Source: Clostridia bacterium BRH_c25
GTDB taxonomy: Bacteria; Bacillota_A; Clostridia; Lutisporales; Lutisporaceae
Assembly: GCA_001515955.1 (NCBI GenBank)
Contig: LOES01000240.1
Span: forward strand, 1-38,660
DNA: 38,660 bases
Direction: 5' to 3'
This document shows, piece after piece, positions 1-9,342 of the stretch (positions are counted from its first letter, which is position 1; each line of letters opens with the position of its first letter). Made by a program: the position numbers and the translations under genes. The notes beneath the pieces are model-generated. The model was not told the origin of the DNA. It saw only the letters and a program-made list of their open reading frames with translations, and ran no database searches.

Positions 1-31
1 TTCTAGGGTATGCGAGGCACAAATCAAGGAA

Positions 32-83
32 GTGCATTATTAACACTATGAATGACAAGAAAATATGTTGTGTTAATAAGCAC
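32..83 (-). terminator. Stem-loop at the end of the LysR gene
   Basis: An inverted repeat of about 14 bp (32-46 with 70-83, one bulged base) encloses a 23-nt loop. It touches the stop codon of the minus-strand LysR gene. Read on the minus strand it is followed by only a weak T-rich stretch, so it is a candidate terminator or 3' stabilising hairpin rather than a strong intrinsic terminator. Confidence 0.45.
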
Positions 84-976
84 TAGCGTAAGCCTTCCAG
101 CAGCTCCACGAACTTTGATGCCGCAAGAGGCAGCGGTATATTGGAATGTATAAGGAATCCCAGGTTTCTATCGGGGATTTCTTCTTTTATGTCCAACACA
201 AATATTTCTCCCTTTGACAGCTCCTGATTGACGCATTCATCCGGTACAAAGGCAATTCCAAGCCCGATTTTGGCCATTTCCATCAATATATCCACACTTC
301 CGAGTTCAATTTCAGGTTTTATGGATACCCCATGCTTTGCCATCAGGTTGTCAAAAAATTCTCTGGTTGTAGTTTTAGCCTCCAATACAAGGAGAGGATA
401 GTTTTCCAGTTCCTTTAAGGATACCTTTCTGCCCTTCAGCGTCTTGAAATTATCATTGGCTATAAATACATCCCTTATGCTTTTGGTGTTCGTTACGGAA
501 ATATTGCTGTAATTGCATTTTTCGGGAATATTGATCACGCTTAGATCAACGCTTCCTTTCCTTAGAAGCTCAATGCACTTGGGGGAGGTTCTATTGGTAA
601 GATGAATCTTTATATTGGGATAAATGTGGTTGAAGCGTTTTATAAACGGCATAAGATAGTATTTGCAGATAGTATCGCTGGCTCCTATCCTGATTTCGCC
701 CTGACCCAGGGAGTTCATTTCCTCAAGCGTCCTTTCACCGGACTTTATGAAATTAAAGGCCTGTTCAATATGCCCAAATAAAATAGCCCCTTCTCTGGTA
801 AGCTTGACTCGTTTTGTATTTCTGAAAAAAAGCTGACATTTGAGCTTTTCCTCCAGAAGCTTAATAGACTGGCTTACCGCTGATTGTGTGATAAAAAGCT
901 CTTCTGATGCCGCGGAAAAACTCAGAGATTTTGCTACATAATAAAATACCTTGTAGAGTTCGAAGCTAATATCCAT
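83..976 (-). CDS. LysR-family transcriptional regulator
   Basis: A 297-residue protein of normal LysR length. Residues about 3-62 form the family's winged helix-turn-helix (FYYVAKSLSFSAASEELF, then TQSAVSQSIKLLEEKL, then FFRNTKRVKLTREG). Residues about 90-295 are the periplasmic-binding-protein-like effector domain (GEIRIGASDTICKYYLMPF). The ATG start is supported by an AAGGAGAG ribosome site just upstream on the minus strand. It is divergent from purL with a 141-bp AT-rich gap, the classic arrangement for a LysR protein that controls its neighbour and itself. The effector is unknown and no residues identify it. Control of the purine operon is an inference from position only; Firmicute purine operons are more often controlled by PurR or guanine riboswitches, neither of which is visible here. 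Confidence 0.9.
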   Translation of the reverse strand: MDISFELYKVFYYVAKSLSFSAASEELFITQSAVSQSIKLLEEKLKCQLFFRNTKRVKLTREGAILFGHIEQAFNFIKSGERTLEEMNSLGQGEIRIGASDTICKYYLMPFIKRFNHIYPNIKIHLTNRTSPKCIELLRKGSVDLSVINIPEKCNYSNISVTNTKSIRDVFIANDNFKTLKGRKVSLKELENYPLLVLEAKTTTREFFDNLMAKHGVSIKPEIELGSVDILMEMAKIGLGIAFVPDECVNQELSKGEIFVLDIKEEIPDRNLGFLIHSNIPLPLAASKFVELLEGLR

Positions 977-1117
977 ATATAAGCTCTCCTTATCAACAAT
1001 ATTAATAATATTAATTATTTTAAATAATTTTACTATGATAAAATCTAATTGTAAAGTAGCCAGATAGAATAAGTATGGAGTATTAAAGAGATATTAGTAC
1101 AAATGAGGTGAAATTTG
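977..1117. promoter_or_regulatory. Divergent LysR/purL intergenic region
   Basis: This 141-bp, very AT-rich gap separates divergent genes and must hold both promoters. Around 1000-1030 there are overlapping imperfect palindromes built of ATTAAT/ATATTAAT, suitable for a LysR-type T-N11-A site but not diagnostic in such AT-rich DNA. TATGAT-like (about 1034) and TAGAAT-like (about 1066) hexamers are possible purL -10 elements, without convincing -35 partners. I see no guanine/PRPP riboswitch fold and no B. subtilis-style PurBox. Confidence 0.45.
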
Positions 1118-4100
1118 ATGAGCGATGTAAAAAGGGTATATGTCGAGAAAAAAATCGACTATGCCGTTTCTGCAAAGGATCTGTTCAACGATATCAGGGA
1201 AAACCTTGGGATAGATAAGCTTACAAATCTTAGAATAATCAATAGATATGACATTTCCGGAATCACAGACAGGGAATACAAATCAGCAAAAAATACTATC
1301 TTCTCAGAGCCTACAGTCGATAATTCCTTTGATGAAAATATTAAAATCGATAAGAGTGACAGATTATTTGCAATGGAGTACCTTCCGGGACAATATGACC
1401 AGAGAGCGGATTCTGCGGCTCAGTGTCTGCAGATATTGACACAGAAGGAAAGGCCGGAGGTAAAGACTGCAAAATTAATAATTCTTTCAGGGGAAATTTC
1501 TGATAATGAATTTGAAAAAATCAAAAATTATTGCATCAATCCTTTGGAAATAAGGGAAGCTTCTCTTGAGAAGCCTGAAACCTTGGAATTTCCGAAGGTT
1601 GCTCCCGGCAATGTATTAGAGGTCGAAGCCTTCATACAAATGGGAGATGAGGAATTGGCAAAGCTTATGGAGAAAATGGGTTTTGCAATGAACTTTGAAG
1701 ACCTGAAGTTTTGCCATAAATATTTCAAAGGTACGGAAAAAAGGAATCCTACCATCACAGAGTTAAGAGTAATAGACACGTACTGGTCGGATCACTGCCG
1801 CCATACTACCTTCCATACAACGATAGAAAGCATTGAAATAGAGAAGGGTAAGTATACGAAAGCAATTGAAGCAGCCCTGAAAAGATATTTTCGAGCAAGG
1901 GCGTATGTCTACGAAGAGTCAATAAGGGATATAAGCCTCATGGACATGGCAGTAATTGGGATGAAAGAGTTGAAGAAGAAAGGGCTGCTTAATGACCTGG
2001 AGGTTTCTGATGAGATCAATGCCTGCAGTATTACTGTAAATGCAGAGATAGACGGAAAGCAGGAGGAATGGCTTGTGATGTTCAAGAATGAAACACACAA
2101 CCATCCTACTGAGATAGAGCCTTTCGGCGGAGCGGCAACCTGTCTCGGGGGAGCAATAAGAGACCCTCTTTCGGGAAGATCTTATGTATATGGTGCAATG
2201 AGAGTGACAGGAAGTGCAGACCCGAGGACATGTGTAGAAGCTACATTGCCCGGGAAGCTTCCCCAGAGGAAGATCACAACAGGGGCAGCGGCTGGATACA
2301 GCTCTTACGGTAACCAGATAGGCCTTGCAACCGGGCAGGTAGCGGAAATATATGATGAGGATTTCGTTGCAAAAAGAATGGAAATCGGCGCTGTCATAGG
2401 TGCGGCTCCCAAAAGCAGTGTTGTAAGAAAAACACCTGTAGAGGGTGATGTAATAATACTCTTGGGAGGAAGGACCGGAAGAGACGGCTGCGGCGGAGCT
2501 ACAGGCTCATCAAAGGAGCATACCGAGGAATCTATACAAAGCTGCGGTGCGGAAGTCCAAAAAGGCAATCCACCCACTGAAAGAAAAATTCAGAGGCTGT
2601 TCAGGAATCCCCAGGTAAGCAAGCTGATAAAAAAGTGCAATGATTTTGGTGCCGGTGGTATTTCGGTAGCAATCGGGGAGCTGGCTGACGGACTTTTCAT
2701 AGACCTTGACATAGTTCCCAAGAAGTACGAAGGACTTGACGGCACTGAGCTTGCCATATCGGAATCCCAGGAGAGGATGGCTGTTCTGGCAGCGGCAGAG
2801 GATGCTGAGAAGCTGATAAGTCATGCTGAAGCTGAGAACCTTGAAGCAGTAGTAGCTGCAAAGGTTACCGGGGATAACAGACTCAGGATGCAGTGGCGTG
2901 GGCAGACAATAGTTGACATAAGCCGTGACTTTCTGAATACCAATGGTGTAAAGCAGAGAACGCAGGTCCTGGTGAAATCTCCAAGCCCTGAGAGCTTCTT
3001 TGAGAAGCAGCAGGCATGGGGGAAACATAAGGAAGACCTTAAGGGGAAATGGCTTGAGAACTTGAAGGACCTCAACGTATGCAGCCAGAAGGGACTTGTG
3101 GAGAGATTCGACAGTACTATAGGCATTGGAACTATACTGATGCCCTTTGGAGGCAAATATCAGGAAACCCCGTCACAAGGCCTGGCAATGAAGCTGCCTG
3201 TGCTGACCGGCGAAACAAAAACTGCAACCTTGATGACTTACGGTTATAATCCGAAGCTGGCAAAATGGAGTCCCTTTCATGGTGCAGTATATGCAGTGGT
3301 AGAAGCAGTCGCAAAGATTGCAGCCCTCGGAGGAGATTACAGCAAGACCAGACTTACTCTTCAGGAATATTTTGAGAAGCTTGGAAAGGACCCGGAGAAG
3401 TGGGGCAAACCTGCCGGTGCGCTTCTTGGTGCCTTCTATGCTCAGATGCTGCTGGGGATTCCTGCTATAGGAGGAAAAGACAGTATGTCGGGCACCTTCA
3501 AGGATATAAATGTGCCTCCGACTCTGGTTGCTTTTGCAGTCGATGTGGCGGAGGCTGACAATATAGTATCACAGGAGTTCAAAAAGGCAGGAAGTACTGT
3601 TGTGATTCTCAGAGCCGACAGGGATTCTGAAGAATTGCCCGACTTTGAAAAACTCCATAAAATCAATGCTAAAGTTCATGAGCTGATTAAGAAGGGCCTG
3701 GTGTTATCTTCAGGAGCTATAGGCTTCGGGGGTGTGGCGGCAGCTGTCAGCAAAATGTGTTTTGGCAACGGGTTGGGCTTCACATTTGAAGATGGCTTTG
3801 AAGGAAAAGGTCTCTTCACTCCGGATTATGGCTCAATTATTCTGGAGCTTGAGTCGGACCATGATTTGGATAAACTATTTACCGATATAGCTTATGAGAA
3901 GGCAGGCACAACAAAAAGCTCCCGGTCCATAGCAATTGGCGGAGTAGAGATAGAGCTTGAAGCTGCGCTGCAGGCATGGAAAGCTCCTCTTGAAAGGATA
4001 TTCCCTACAGGGACGGAGGAGTCGAAAGACAAGCCGCAGAATATATATTATAACAGCACAAATATTACAGGTTCTTCTATGAAAATAGCGAAACCGAGAA

Positions 4101-4888
4101 TATTCATACCGGTATTCCCGGGCACCAATTGCGAATACGATACCGCAAGAGCTTTTGAAAAAGCAGGAGGCATTCCGGAACAGCTTGTATTCAGGAATAT
4201 AACACCTTCAGATATTGAAGCCTCTATAAAAGGAATGGTAAAAGCCATCGGCAGCACACAGATAATTGCACTGCCCGGAGGCTTCAGCAGCGGAGATGAG
4301 CCGGAGGGCTCGGGGAAATTCATAGCAACAGTATTCAGAAACCCTCAAGTGAAGGAAGCTGTAATGAAGCTCCTGAAGGATAGAGACGGACTGATACTGG
4401 GAATCTGCAACGGCTTTCAGGCACTGATAAAGCTTGGACTCCTGCCATACGGGGAAATCAGGGATATAGATGAAAGCTCACCGACTCTCACCTATAATAA
4501 AATAGGACATCATATATCCTGCATGGTGAGGACAAAGGTAGTATCCACACTGTCTCCATGGTACAGCAAGTCAAAGGTGGGAGATATTCACACCATAGCC
4601 GTATCTCACGGTGAGGGAAGATTTGCTTCAAGCAAGGCTGCAGCAGCGGAGCTTATAAAAAATGGGCAGGTTGCCACACAATATGTGGATCTTGAGGGTA
4701 ATCCAACTTATGAAACCGTATTTAATCCAAACGGCTCTATAGAGGCTATAGAGGGAATAACAAGTCCTGACGGAAGAATACTGGGAAAGATGGGCCATTC
4801 GGAGAGGACTGGAGAAAACATAGGTAAAAACGTACCTGGAGATAAGGACCAGATGATATTTGCAGCAGGGGTGGAATACTTCAGCTGA
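1118..4888 (+). CDS. purL: Phosphoribosylformylglycinamidine synthase, fused synthase-glutaminase
   Basis: Converts FGAR, glutamine and ATP to FGAM (step 4 of purine synthesis). At about 1256 residues it is the large single-chain type. The N-terminal about 150 residues correspond to the PurS-like part, followed by a linker with YWSDHCRHTTF. Two AIR-synthase-like halves follow, with HPTEIEPFGGAATCLGGAIRD and GGKDSMSG. The C-terminal class I glutaminase has PGTNCEYDTARAF, the nucleophile Cys1097 in LGICNGFQ, and His1164 in SHGEGRF. Thus separate purS and purQ are not needed. A TTG at 1115 would add one residue, but ATG 1118 sits 7 nt after GAGGTG and is preferred. First gene of the purine operon. 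Confidence 0.97.
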   Translation: MSDVKRVYVEKKIDYAVSAKDLFNDIRENLGIDKLTNLRIINRYDISGITDREYKSAKNTIFSEPTVDNSFDENIKIDKSDRLFAMEYLPGQYDQRADSAAQCLQILTQKERPEVKTAKLIILSGEISDNEFEKIKNYCINPLEIREASLEKPETLEFPKVAPGNVLEVEAFIQMGDEELAKLMEKMGFAMNFEDLKFCHKYFKGTEKRNPTITELRVIDTYWSDHCRHTTFHTTIESIEIEKGKYTKAIEAALKRYFRARAYVYEESIRDISLMDMAVIGMKELKKKGLLNDLEVSDEINACSITVNAEIDGKQEEWLVMFKNETHNHPTEIEPFGGAATCLGGAIRDPLSGRSYVYGAMRVTGSADPRTCVEATLPGKLPQRKITTGAAAGYSSYGNQIGLATGQVAEIYDEDFVAKRMEIGAVIGAAPKSSVVRKTPVEGDVIILLGGRTGRDGCGGATGSSKEHTEESIQSCGAEVQKGNPPTERKIQRLFRNPQVSKLIKKCNDFGAGGISVAIGELADGLFIDLDIVPKKYEGLDGTELAISESQERMAVLAAAEDAEKLISHAEAENLEAVVAAKVTGDNRLRMQWRGQTIVDISRDFLNTNGVKQRTQVLVKSPSPESFFEKQQAWGKHKEDLKGKWLENLKDLNVCSQKGLVERFDSTIGIGTILMPFGGKYQETPSQGLAMKLPVLTGETKTATLMTYGYNPKLAKWSPFHGAVYAVVEAVAKIAALGGDYSKTRLTLQEYFEKLGKDPEKWGKPAGALLGAFYAQMLLGIPAIGGKDSMSGTFKDINVPPTLVAFAVDVAEADNIVSQEFKKAGSTVVILRADRDSEELPDFEKLHKINAKVHELIKKGLVLSSGAIGFGGVAAAVSKMCFGNGLGFTFEDGFEGKGLFTPDYGSIILELESDHDLDKLFTDIAYEKAGTTKSSRSIAIGGVEIELEAALQAWKAPLERIFPTGTEESKDKPQNIYYNSTNITGSSMKIAKPRIFIPVFPGTNCEYDTARAFEKAGGIPEQLVFRNITPSDIEASIKGMVKAIGSTQIIALPGGFSSGDEPEGSGKFIATVFRNPQVKEAVMKLLKDRDGLILGICNGFQALIKLGLLPYGEIRDIDESSPTLTYNKIGHHISCMVRTKVVSTLSPWYSKSKVGDIHTIAVSHGEGRFASSKAAAAELIKNGQVATQYVDLEGNPTYETVFNPNGSIEAIEGITSPDGRILGKMGHSERTGENIGKNVPGDKDQMIFAAGVEYFS

Positions 4889-4915
4889 TAAAATAATAAA
4901 AAAGGAGAGATGAAT

Positions 4916-5419
4916 GTGTCAATTGAAAAACCAAAGGTTGCAGTAATAATGGGCAGTGACTCGGATTTGCCTGTAGTAAGGAAGACAATAGAGGTTCTAA
5001 AGGCTTTTGAAGTTGATTTTGAAGTTAACGTAATGTCCGCTCACAGGACACCGGACAGGGCGGCTGAATATGCAAAAAATGCAGAAGGCAGTGGTTTTGA
5101 AGTTATAATTGCCGCAGCAGGCAAGGCAGCGCATCTTCCCGGAGTACTTGCAGCGTTCACAACACTTCCGGTTATAGGGATACCGATAAAATCATCAACC
5201 TTGGACGGTCTGGATTCTCTTCTGTCTATTGTACAGATGCCCTCAGGAATTCCTGTGGCCACAGTTGCAGTGGACGGTGCAGAAAATGCCGGTCTTCTGG
5301 CAGTTCAGATTTTGTCTGTAAAATATAACTTTTTAAGAGAGAAGCTTAAAGCCCATAAGGAAAAAATGAAGCAGGATGTAATAAAGAAGGATGAAAAAAT
5401 TAAAGGGGAGGTTTTCTGA
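4916..5419 (+). CDS. purE: N5-carboxyaminoimidazole ribonucleotide mutase / AIR carboxylase catalytic subunit
   Basis: About 167 residues, matching PurE. Visible motifs are the phosphate-binding GSDSD near the N-terminus, SAHRTPDR with the conserved histidine, AHLPGV, and the [11 protein letters not shown] loop. It makes CAIR from N5-CAIR, or directly from AIR and CO2 in class II enzymes. No purK partner occurs in the operon, so the CO2 source is undecided; many anaerobes lack PurK. Two starts are possible: GTG 4916, about 8 nt after AGGAG, and ATG 4910, only 2 nt after it. Spacing favours GTG 4916. It lies 27 nt after purL and overlaps purC by one base (TGATG). Confidence 0.94.
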   Translation: MSIEKPKVAVIMGSDSDLPVVRKTIEVLKAFEVDFEVNVMSAHRTPDRAAEYAKNAEGSGFEVIIAAAGKAAHLPGVLAAFTTLPVIGIPIKSSTLDGLDSLLSIVQMPSGIPVATVAVDGAENAGLLAVQILSVKYNFLREKLKAHKEKMKQDVIKKDEKIKGEVF

Positions 5420-6123
5420 TGAAGAAGCTGGATATGCTATACGAGGGTAAGGCAAAGAAGGTCTATAAGACAGATGACGAAAAGCTTTATATAGTTGAGT
5501 ACAAGGATGATGCTACGGCATTCAACGGACTCAAAAAAGGAACAATAGTAAATAAAGGGGTTATGAATAACGAAATATCCGCAAAGCTTTTCAATTTACT
5601 TGAAGAGAAGGGTGTGAAAACTCACCAGGTTGAGAAGCTTAATGACAGGGAAGTAATGGTGAAAAGCGTGAAAATCATTCCTCTGGAAGTGCTGGTCAGA
5701 AATTATGCTGCCGGTTCCCTTTCGAAGAGATTGGGCCTTGAGGAAGGCTTGAAGCTGAATTCTACAGTGCTGGAATTCTGCTACAAGGATGATGCTCTTG
5801 GAGACCCCATGATAAACGACTATCACATAAAGGCCATGGGCATTGCATCAGAAGAGGAAGTAGCTGAGATAACCAGAATGGCATTCAAGGTTAATGAGAT
5901 ATTGACTGAATACATGCTTACAAGAGATATAATACTTGTGGATTTCAAGCTTGAATTCGGAAAAACACCTGACGGAAAGATTATATTGGCAGACGAAATA
6001 TCACCGGATACTTGCAGATTATGGGATGCCACAACCCACGAAAAGCTGGACAAAGACCGCTTCAGAAGAGACCTGGGCAAGGTGGAAGAAGGCTATATGG
6101 AAGTAGTAAGGAGATTAAGTTAG
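5419..6123 (+). CDS. purC: SAICAR synthetase
   Basis: Ligates aspartate to CAIR using ATP. The 234-residue length is typical of bacterial PurC. Hallmarks are YEGKAKKVY at residues about 6-14 (nucleotide binding), [15 protein letters not shown] in the middle, and VDFKLEFG followed by [12 protein letters not shown] near residues 170-205. The ATG is translationally coupled to the purE stop (TGATG) and has GGGGAGG 7 nt upstream. purB, needed for the next step and for AMP synthesis, is not in this window and must lie elsewhere. Confidence 0.97.
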   Translation: MKKLDMLYEGKAKKVYKTDDEKLYIVEYKDDATAFNGLKKGTIVNKGVMNNEISAKLFNLLEEKGVKTHQVEKLNDREVMVKSVKIIPLEVLVRNYAAGSLSKRLGLEEGLKLNSTVLEFCYKDDALGDPMINDYHIKAMGIASEEEVAEITRMAFKVNEILTEYMLTRDIILVDFKLEFGKTPDGKIILADEISPDTCRLWDATTHEKLDKDRFRRDLGKVEEGYMEVVRRLS

Positions 6124-6133
6124 GAGATAAACC

Positions 6134-7555
6134 ATGTATAACGATATATTTGTGAAAGAGGATAAGCTTAAGGAAGAGTGCGGAATTATTGGCATATACG
6201 ACAAAGGGAATATGGAAATAGAAAGTCTCACTTATTACGGACTTATAGCCTTGCAGCACAGGGGCCAGGAAAGTGCCGGCATAGCTGTGAACAGGGATGG
6301 GATGATAACCTGCTATAAGGAAATGGGTCTGGTATCTGAGGTTTTTGACGACAAAATATTGAACCTCTTAAAGGGTGATATAAGCATAGGCCATGTAAGG
6401 TATTCCACTACGGGGGACAGCTTTGCAGCAAATGCACAGCCTCTTTTGGTCAAATACAAGAAGGGGAACATAGCAGTAGCCCATAACGGGAATCTGGTGA
6501 ATGCAGGCTCTGTAAGAGATCAGCTTGAGGACCAGGGTATGATTTTTGCAACCACCACAGACAGTGAGGTTATTGCGAGCCTGATAGCAAGAAATTATAA
6601 GAGCAGCATTGAGGATGCCATAATGGATACTATGGATATAATACAAGGCTCCTACGCATTGGTGATAATGACCAACGACAAGCTTATCGGAGTAAGGGAT
6701 AAGCATGGCTTGAGACCACTGGTTATAGGCAGAAGAGGGGAGGGCTATGTACTGGCTTCCGAAACCTGTGCTCTTGATACTATAGGAGCAACCTTTGTAA
6801 GGGATGTTAAGCCGGGAGAAATAGTTGTCATTGAAGAGAACGGAATAAGGAGCATGCAGTGCAGAACGATTGAGAAGCAGGCAGCCTGCATATTTGAGTA
6901 TATTTACTTTGCAAGGCCTGACAGTATAATGGACGGCCTCAGCGTATACCAGGCCAGAGAAAGAGCGGGCAAAATTCTGGCAAAGGAGCAGCCTGCCGAC
7001 GCGGATGTAGTTATCTGTGTGCCTGATTCAGGAACTCCTGCTGCAATAGGCTATGCACAGCAGTCAGGAATCCCATATGCAGTCGGTTTGATAAAGAACA
7101 GATATATCGGGAGAACCTTTATACAACCCGCCCAGGTTACCAGAGAAATTGGAGTAGCTTTGAAGCTGAACCCTTTGAGGGCAAATATAGAGGGAAAACG
7201 TGTAGTAATGGTGGATGACAGTATAGTTAGGGGCACTACCAGCAAGAAGATCGTAAATGCTCTGAAGGAAGCGGGGGCAAAGGAAGTGCATGTAAGGGTA
7301 AGCTCACCGGTAATCACTCATTCCTGCTACTTCGGCATAGATACACCTGACAGTAACGAGCTTGTAGGTGCTTCAAGCATTGTAGAAGCGATAAAGAACA
7401 AAATTGCTGCCGACAGCTTGGGTTATCTGAGCTATGAAGGACTGCTCCAATCGGTGGGAAGCAGCGGAGAAGGCTTCTGTACAGCATGCTTCTGTGGTAA
7501 ATATCCTATGGATATTCCCAATGAGTGCAGTAATCAGGTTTGTGAAAAAAGATAA
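6134..7555 (+). CDS. purF: Amidophosphoribosyltransferase (Fe-S type)
   Basis: Catalyses the first committed step, PRPP plus glutamine to phosphoribosylamine. The N-terminal 15 residues are a propeptide: processing before Cys16 (KEECGIIGIY) would expose the Ntn-hydrolase nucleophile. The PRPP-binding motif VVMVDDSIVRGTT lies in the C-terminal phosphoribosyltransferase domain. Cys252, Cys398 and the C-terminal GFCTACFCGK cluster (Cys449/452/454) match the positions that ligate the oxygen-sensitive 4Fe-4S cluster in the B. subtilis enzyme, so an Fe-S form is inferred. The ATG 6134 follows TTAGGAGAT. Its stop codon lies in the 5' arm of a strong hairpin. Confidence 0.97.
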   Translation: MYNDIFVKEDKLKEECGIIGIYDKGNMEIESLTYYGLIALQHRGQESAGIAVNRDGMITCYKEMGLVSEVFDDKILNLLKGDISIGHVRYSTTGDSFAANAQPLLVKYKKGNIAVAHNGNLVNAGSVRDQLEDQGMIFATTTDSEVIASLIARNYKSSIEDAIMDTMDIIQGSYALVIMTNDKLIGVRDKHGLRPLVIGRRGEGYVLASETCALDTIGATFVRDVKPGEIVVIEENGIRSMQCRTIEKQAACIFEYIYFARPDSIMDGLSVYQARERAGKILAKEQPADADVVICVPDSGTPAAIGYAQQSGIPYAVGLIKNRYIGRTFIQPAQVTREIGVALKLNPLRANIEGKRVVMVDDSIVRGTTSKKIVNALKEAGAKEVHVRVSSPVITHSCYFGIDTPDSNELVGASSIVEAIKNKIAADSLGYLSYEGLLQSVGSSGEGFCTACFCGKYPMDIPNECSNQVCEKR

Positions 7556-7601
7556 AAAAGGCTTCCATTGAAGCATTTTAACAACCAAGGAAGCCTTTTT
7601 T
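7554..7601 (+). terminator. Intra-operon terminator-like hairpin between purF and purM
   Basis: A perfect 13-bp inverted repeat pairs 7554-7566 (A-tract then GGCTTCC) with 7589-7601 (GGAAGCC then T-tract), with a 22-nt loop. It has the form of a bidirectional intrinsic terminator. A smaller hairpin, GCTTC/GAAGC at 7561-7565 and 7570-7574, uses the same 5' bases and would exclude the terminator. Because purM-N-H-D continue downstream in the same direction, this may be an attenuator or partial terminator. Confidence 0.75.
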
Positions 7602-7614
7602 GAAACTCGCTTAC

Positions 7615-7648
7615 GGGGCATGATAAATTAAGGTGGAATTGATGCCCC
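7615..7648 (+). other. GC-rich hairpin in the purF-purM spacer
   Basis: GGGGCAT (7615-7621) pairs with ATGCCCC (7642-7648) around a 20-nt loop. There is no T-tract. It follows the terminator-like hairpin by 13 nt and precedes the purM ribosome site by 27 nt. It may stabilise a processed purM transcript end or be part of a regulatory leader; function is unknown. Confidence 0.5.
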
Positions 7649-7689
7649 TGCTCGTTATAAGAAATATTGAAATAGAGGTGTGAAATCCT

Positions 7690-8730
7690 ATGGATGAGAA
7701 ATTGACATACAGATCGGCAGGAGTGGATGTTGAGGCAGGTTATGAAGCCGTCAGACTCATAAAGCAGCATACCAGGCGCACCATGATACCGGGAGTACTT
7801 GGAGAGCTTGGCAGCTTTGGCGGCTTCTTCGAGATAGCCAAGGACAACTATAAAAACCCTATTCTGGTTTCAGGAACCGACGGAGTAGGGACCAAGCTTC
7901 AGATTGCTTTTATGACTGGGAAGCATGATACCATAGGTATTGACTGTGTGGCGATGTGTGTCAACGATGTGGTCTGCCACGGAGCAAAGCCTCTATTTTT
8001 CCTGGACTATATAGGGACAGGAAAGCTTGAACCAAAGGCAGCGGCCGACATAGTAAAAGGCATATGTGATGGCTGTGTTGAAGCAGGCTGTGCTTTAATC
8101 GGCGGAGAAACTGCAGAAATGCCGGGTTTCTATAAGGACGGGGAATACGATCTTGCCGGTTTTGCGGTAGGAATCGTGGATAAGGACAAAGTGATAAACG
8201 GCTCAGGGGTGAGCGAAGGGGATGTATTGATAGGCATTGCTTCCAGCGGTATTCACAGCAACGGATATTCTCTGGTGAGAAAGCTTTTCTTTGATATAAA
8301 TAAATTCGATATCAGCACTAAATTTGATGAGCTGGATTGTACACTTGGAGAAGAGCTTCTGAAGCCCACCAGGATATATGTAAAGACAGTCCGGGCTCTT
8401 TTGGAAAAGCATCAGATAAACGGGATAGCCCATATTACCGGCGGCGGTTTCATAGAGAATATCCCAAGGACCATACCTTCCGGACTAAAGGCTGTAATAA
8501 GCCCCGGAAGCTGGGAGATACCTCCGGTATTCAAGCTGATGCAAAGGCTGGGCAACATAGAGGAAATGGAAATGTACAATACCTTCAATATGGGGATAGG
8601 GATGGTTCTGGCAGTAAGAAAAGAAGCTGCGGAAGAAATTCTTTGCACTCTTAAGGAGCTGGGTGATAAGGCTTATATTATAGGCAGTGTCGCCAGGGGT
8701 GAAGGGGGTATAGAATTTTGCGGAAGGTAA
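7690..8730 (+). CDS. purM: Phosphoribosylformylglycinamidine cyclo-ligase (AIR synthetase)
   Basis: Closes the imidazole ring of FGAM to give AIR. The 346-residue length is standard. Motifs include [16 protein letters not shown] at the N-terminus, the catalytic-site strand [62 protein letters not shown] and [13 protein letters not shown]. The ATG has GAGGTG about 8 nt upstream. The C-terminal codons overlap the TTG-extended version of purN but not the preferred purN ATG. It is the first gene after the intra-operon hairpins and may also be expressed separately. Confidence 0.97.
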   Translation: MDEKLTYRSAGVDVEAGYEAVRLIKQHTRRTMIPGVLGELGSFGGFFEIAKDNYKNPILVSGTDGVGTKLQIAFMTGKHDTIGIDCVAMCVNDVVCHGAKPLFFLDYIGTGKLEPKAAADIVKGICDGCVEAGCALIGGETAEMPGFYKDGEYDLAGFAVGIVDKDKVINGSGVSEGDVLIGIASSGIHSNGYSLVRKLFFDINKFDISTKFDELDCTLGEELLKPTRIYVKTVRALLEKHQINGIAHITGGGFIENIPRTIPSGLKAVISPGSWEIPPVFKLMQRLGNIEEMEMYNTFNMGIGMVLAVRKEAAEEILCTLKELGDKAYIIGSVARGEGGIEFCGR

Positions 8731-8732
8731 AA

Positions 8733-9335
8733 ATGGCTGTCCTTGTTTCAGGAGGCGGGACCAATCTGCAAACACTTATAGATTCTGTTCAAACCGGTGA
8801 AATAAATGGCGAAATAGCAATTGTGATATCTGACCGTGAAAATGCATATGCCTTGGAAAGAGCTAAAAAGCATGAAATTAAGGCAGTTTATATTGATAGG
8901 AAGCACTGCGCTGAAAGGCTCATGCAGGAGCTTCAGGAAATGGATGTGGAGCTGATTGTTCTTGCAGGTTTTCTTACGATACTTGACAGTGAGCTTGTAA
9001 GAGCCTATGAAGGACGGATAATGAACATACATCCCTCATTGATACCAGCCTTTTGCGGCAAGGGTTTCCATGGGGAAAAGGTACATAAAGCAGCTGTGGA
9101 GTATGGAGTAAAAGTATCGGGAGCTACTGTTCACTTTGTGGATGAAGGCACCGACAGCGGTCCGATAATAATGCAGGAGACAGTAAGGGTATATGCTGAG
9201 GATACTGCAGAAGCATTGGCTGCCAGGGTGCTTGAGGTGGAGCACCGGCTGCTGCCCGCTGCGGTGGGGCTGTACTGCGAGGGAAGACTCCGTATAGAGG
9301 GTCGGAAGGTTATAATAGCAAAGGAAGGTGTGTGA
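8733..9335 (+). CDS. purN: Phosphoribosylglycinamide formyltransferase (10-formyl-THF dependent)
   Basis: Formylates GAR to FGAR. About 201 residues, similar to other PurN proteins. The N-terminal phosphate-binding segment is [13 protein letters not shown]. The catalytic Asn and His lie in [11 protein letters not shown], and the catalytic Asp lies in [16 protein letters not shown] 8733 gives an N-terminus like that of E. coli PurN. An upstream TTG at 8718, about 9 nt after a GGGGG run, would add five residues and overlap purM by 13 nt, and cannot be excluded. It ends two codons before the purH start region. Confidence 0.95.
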   Translation: MAVLVSGGGTNLQTLIDSVQTGEINGEIAIVISDRENAYALERAKKHEIKAVYIDRKHCAERLMQELQEMDVELIVLAGFLTILDSELVRAYEGRIMNIHPSLIPAFCGKGFHGEKVHKAAVEYGVKVSGATVHFVDEGTDSGPIIMQETVRVYAEDTAEALAARVLEVEHRLLPAAVGLYCEGRLRIEGRKVIIAKEGV

Positions 9336-9342
9336 TGCTGAT

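Noticed and set aside
1033..1117. Guanine/PRPP riboswitch in the purL leader
   Set aside because: The leader is short (under about 80 nt) and I find no three-way-junction purine aptamer or PRPP/ppGpp aptamer pattern.
2510..3156. Overlapping minus-strand ORFs of 111-172 codons inside purL
   Set aside because: They lie entirely antisense to a well-conserved coding region, lack ribosome sites and have no recognisable motifs.
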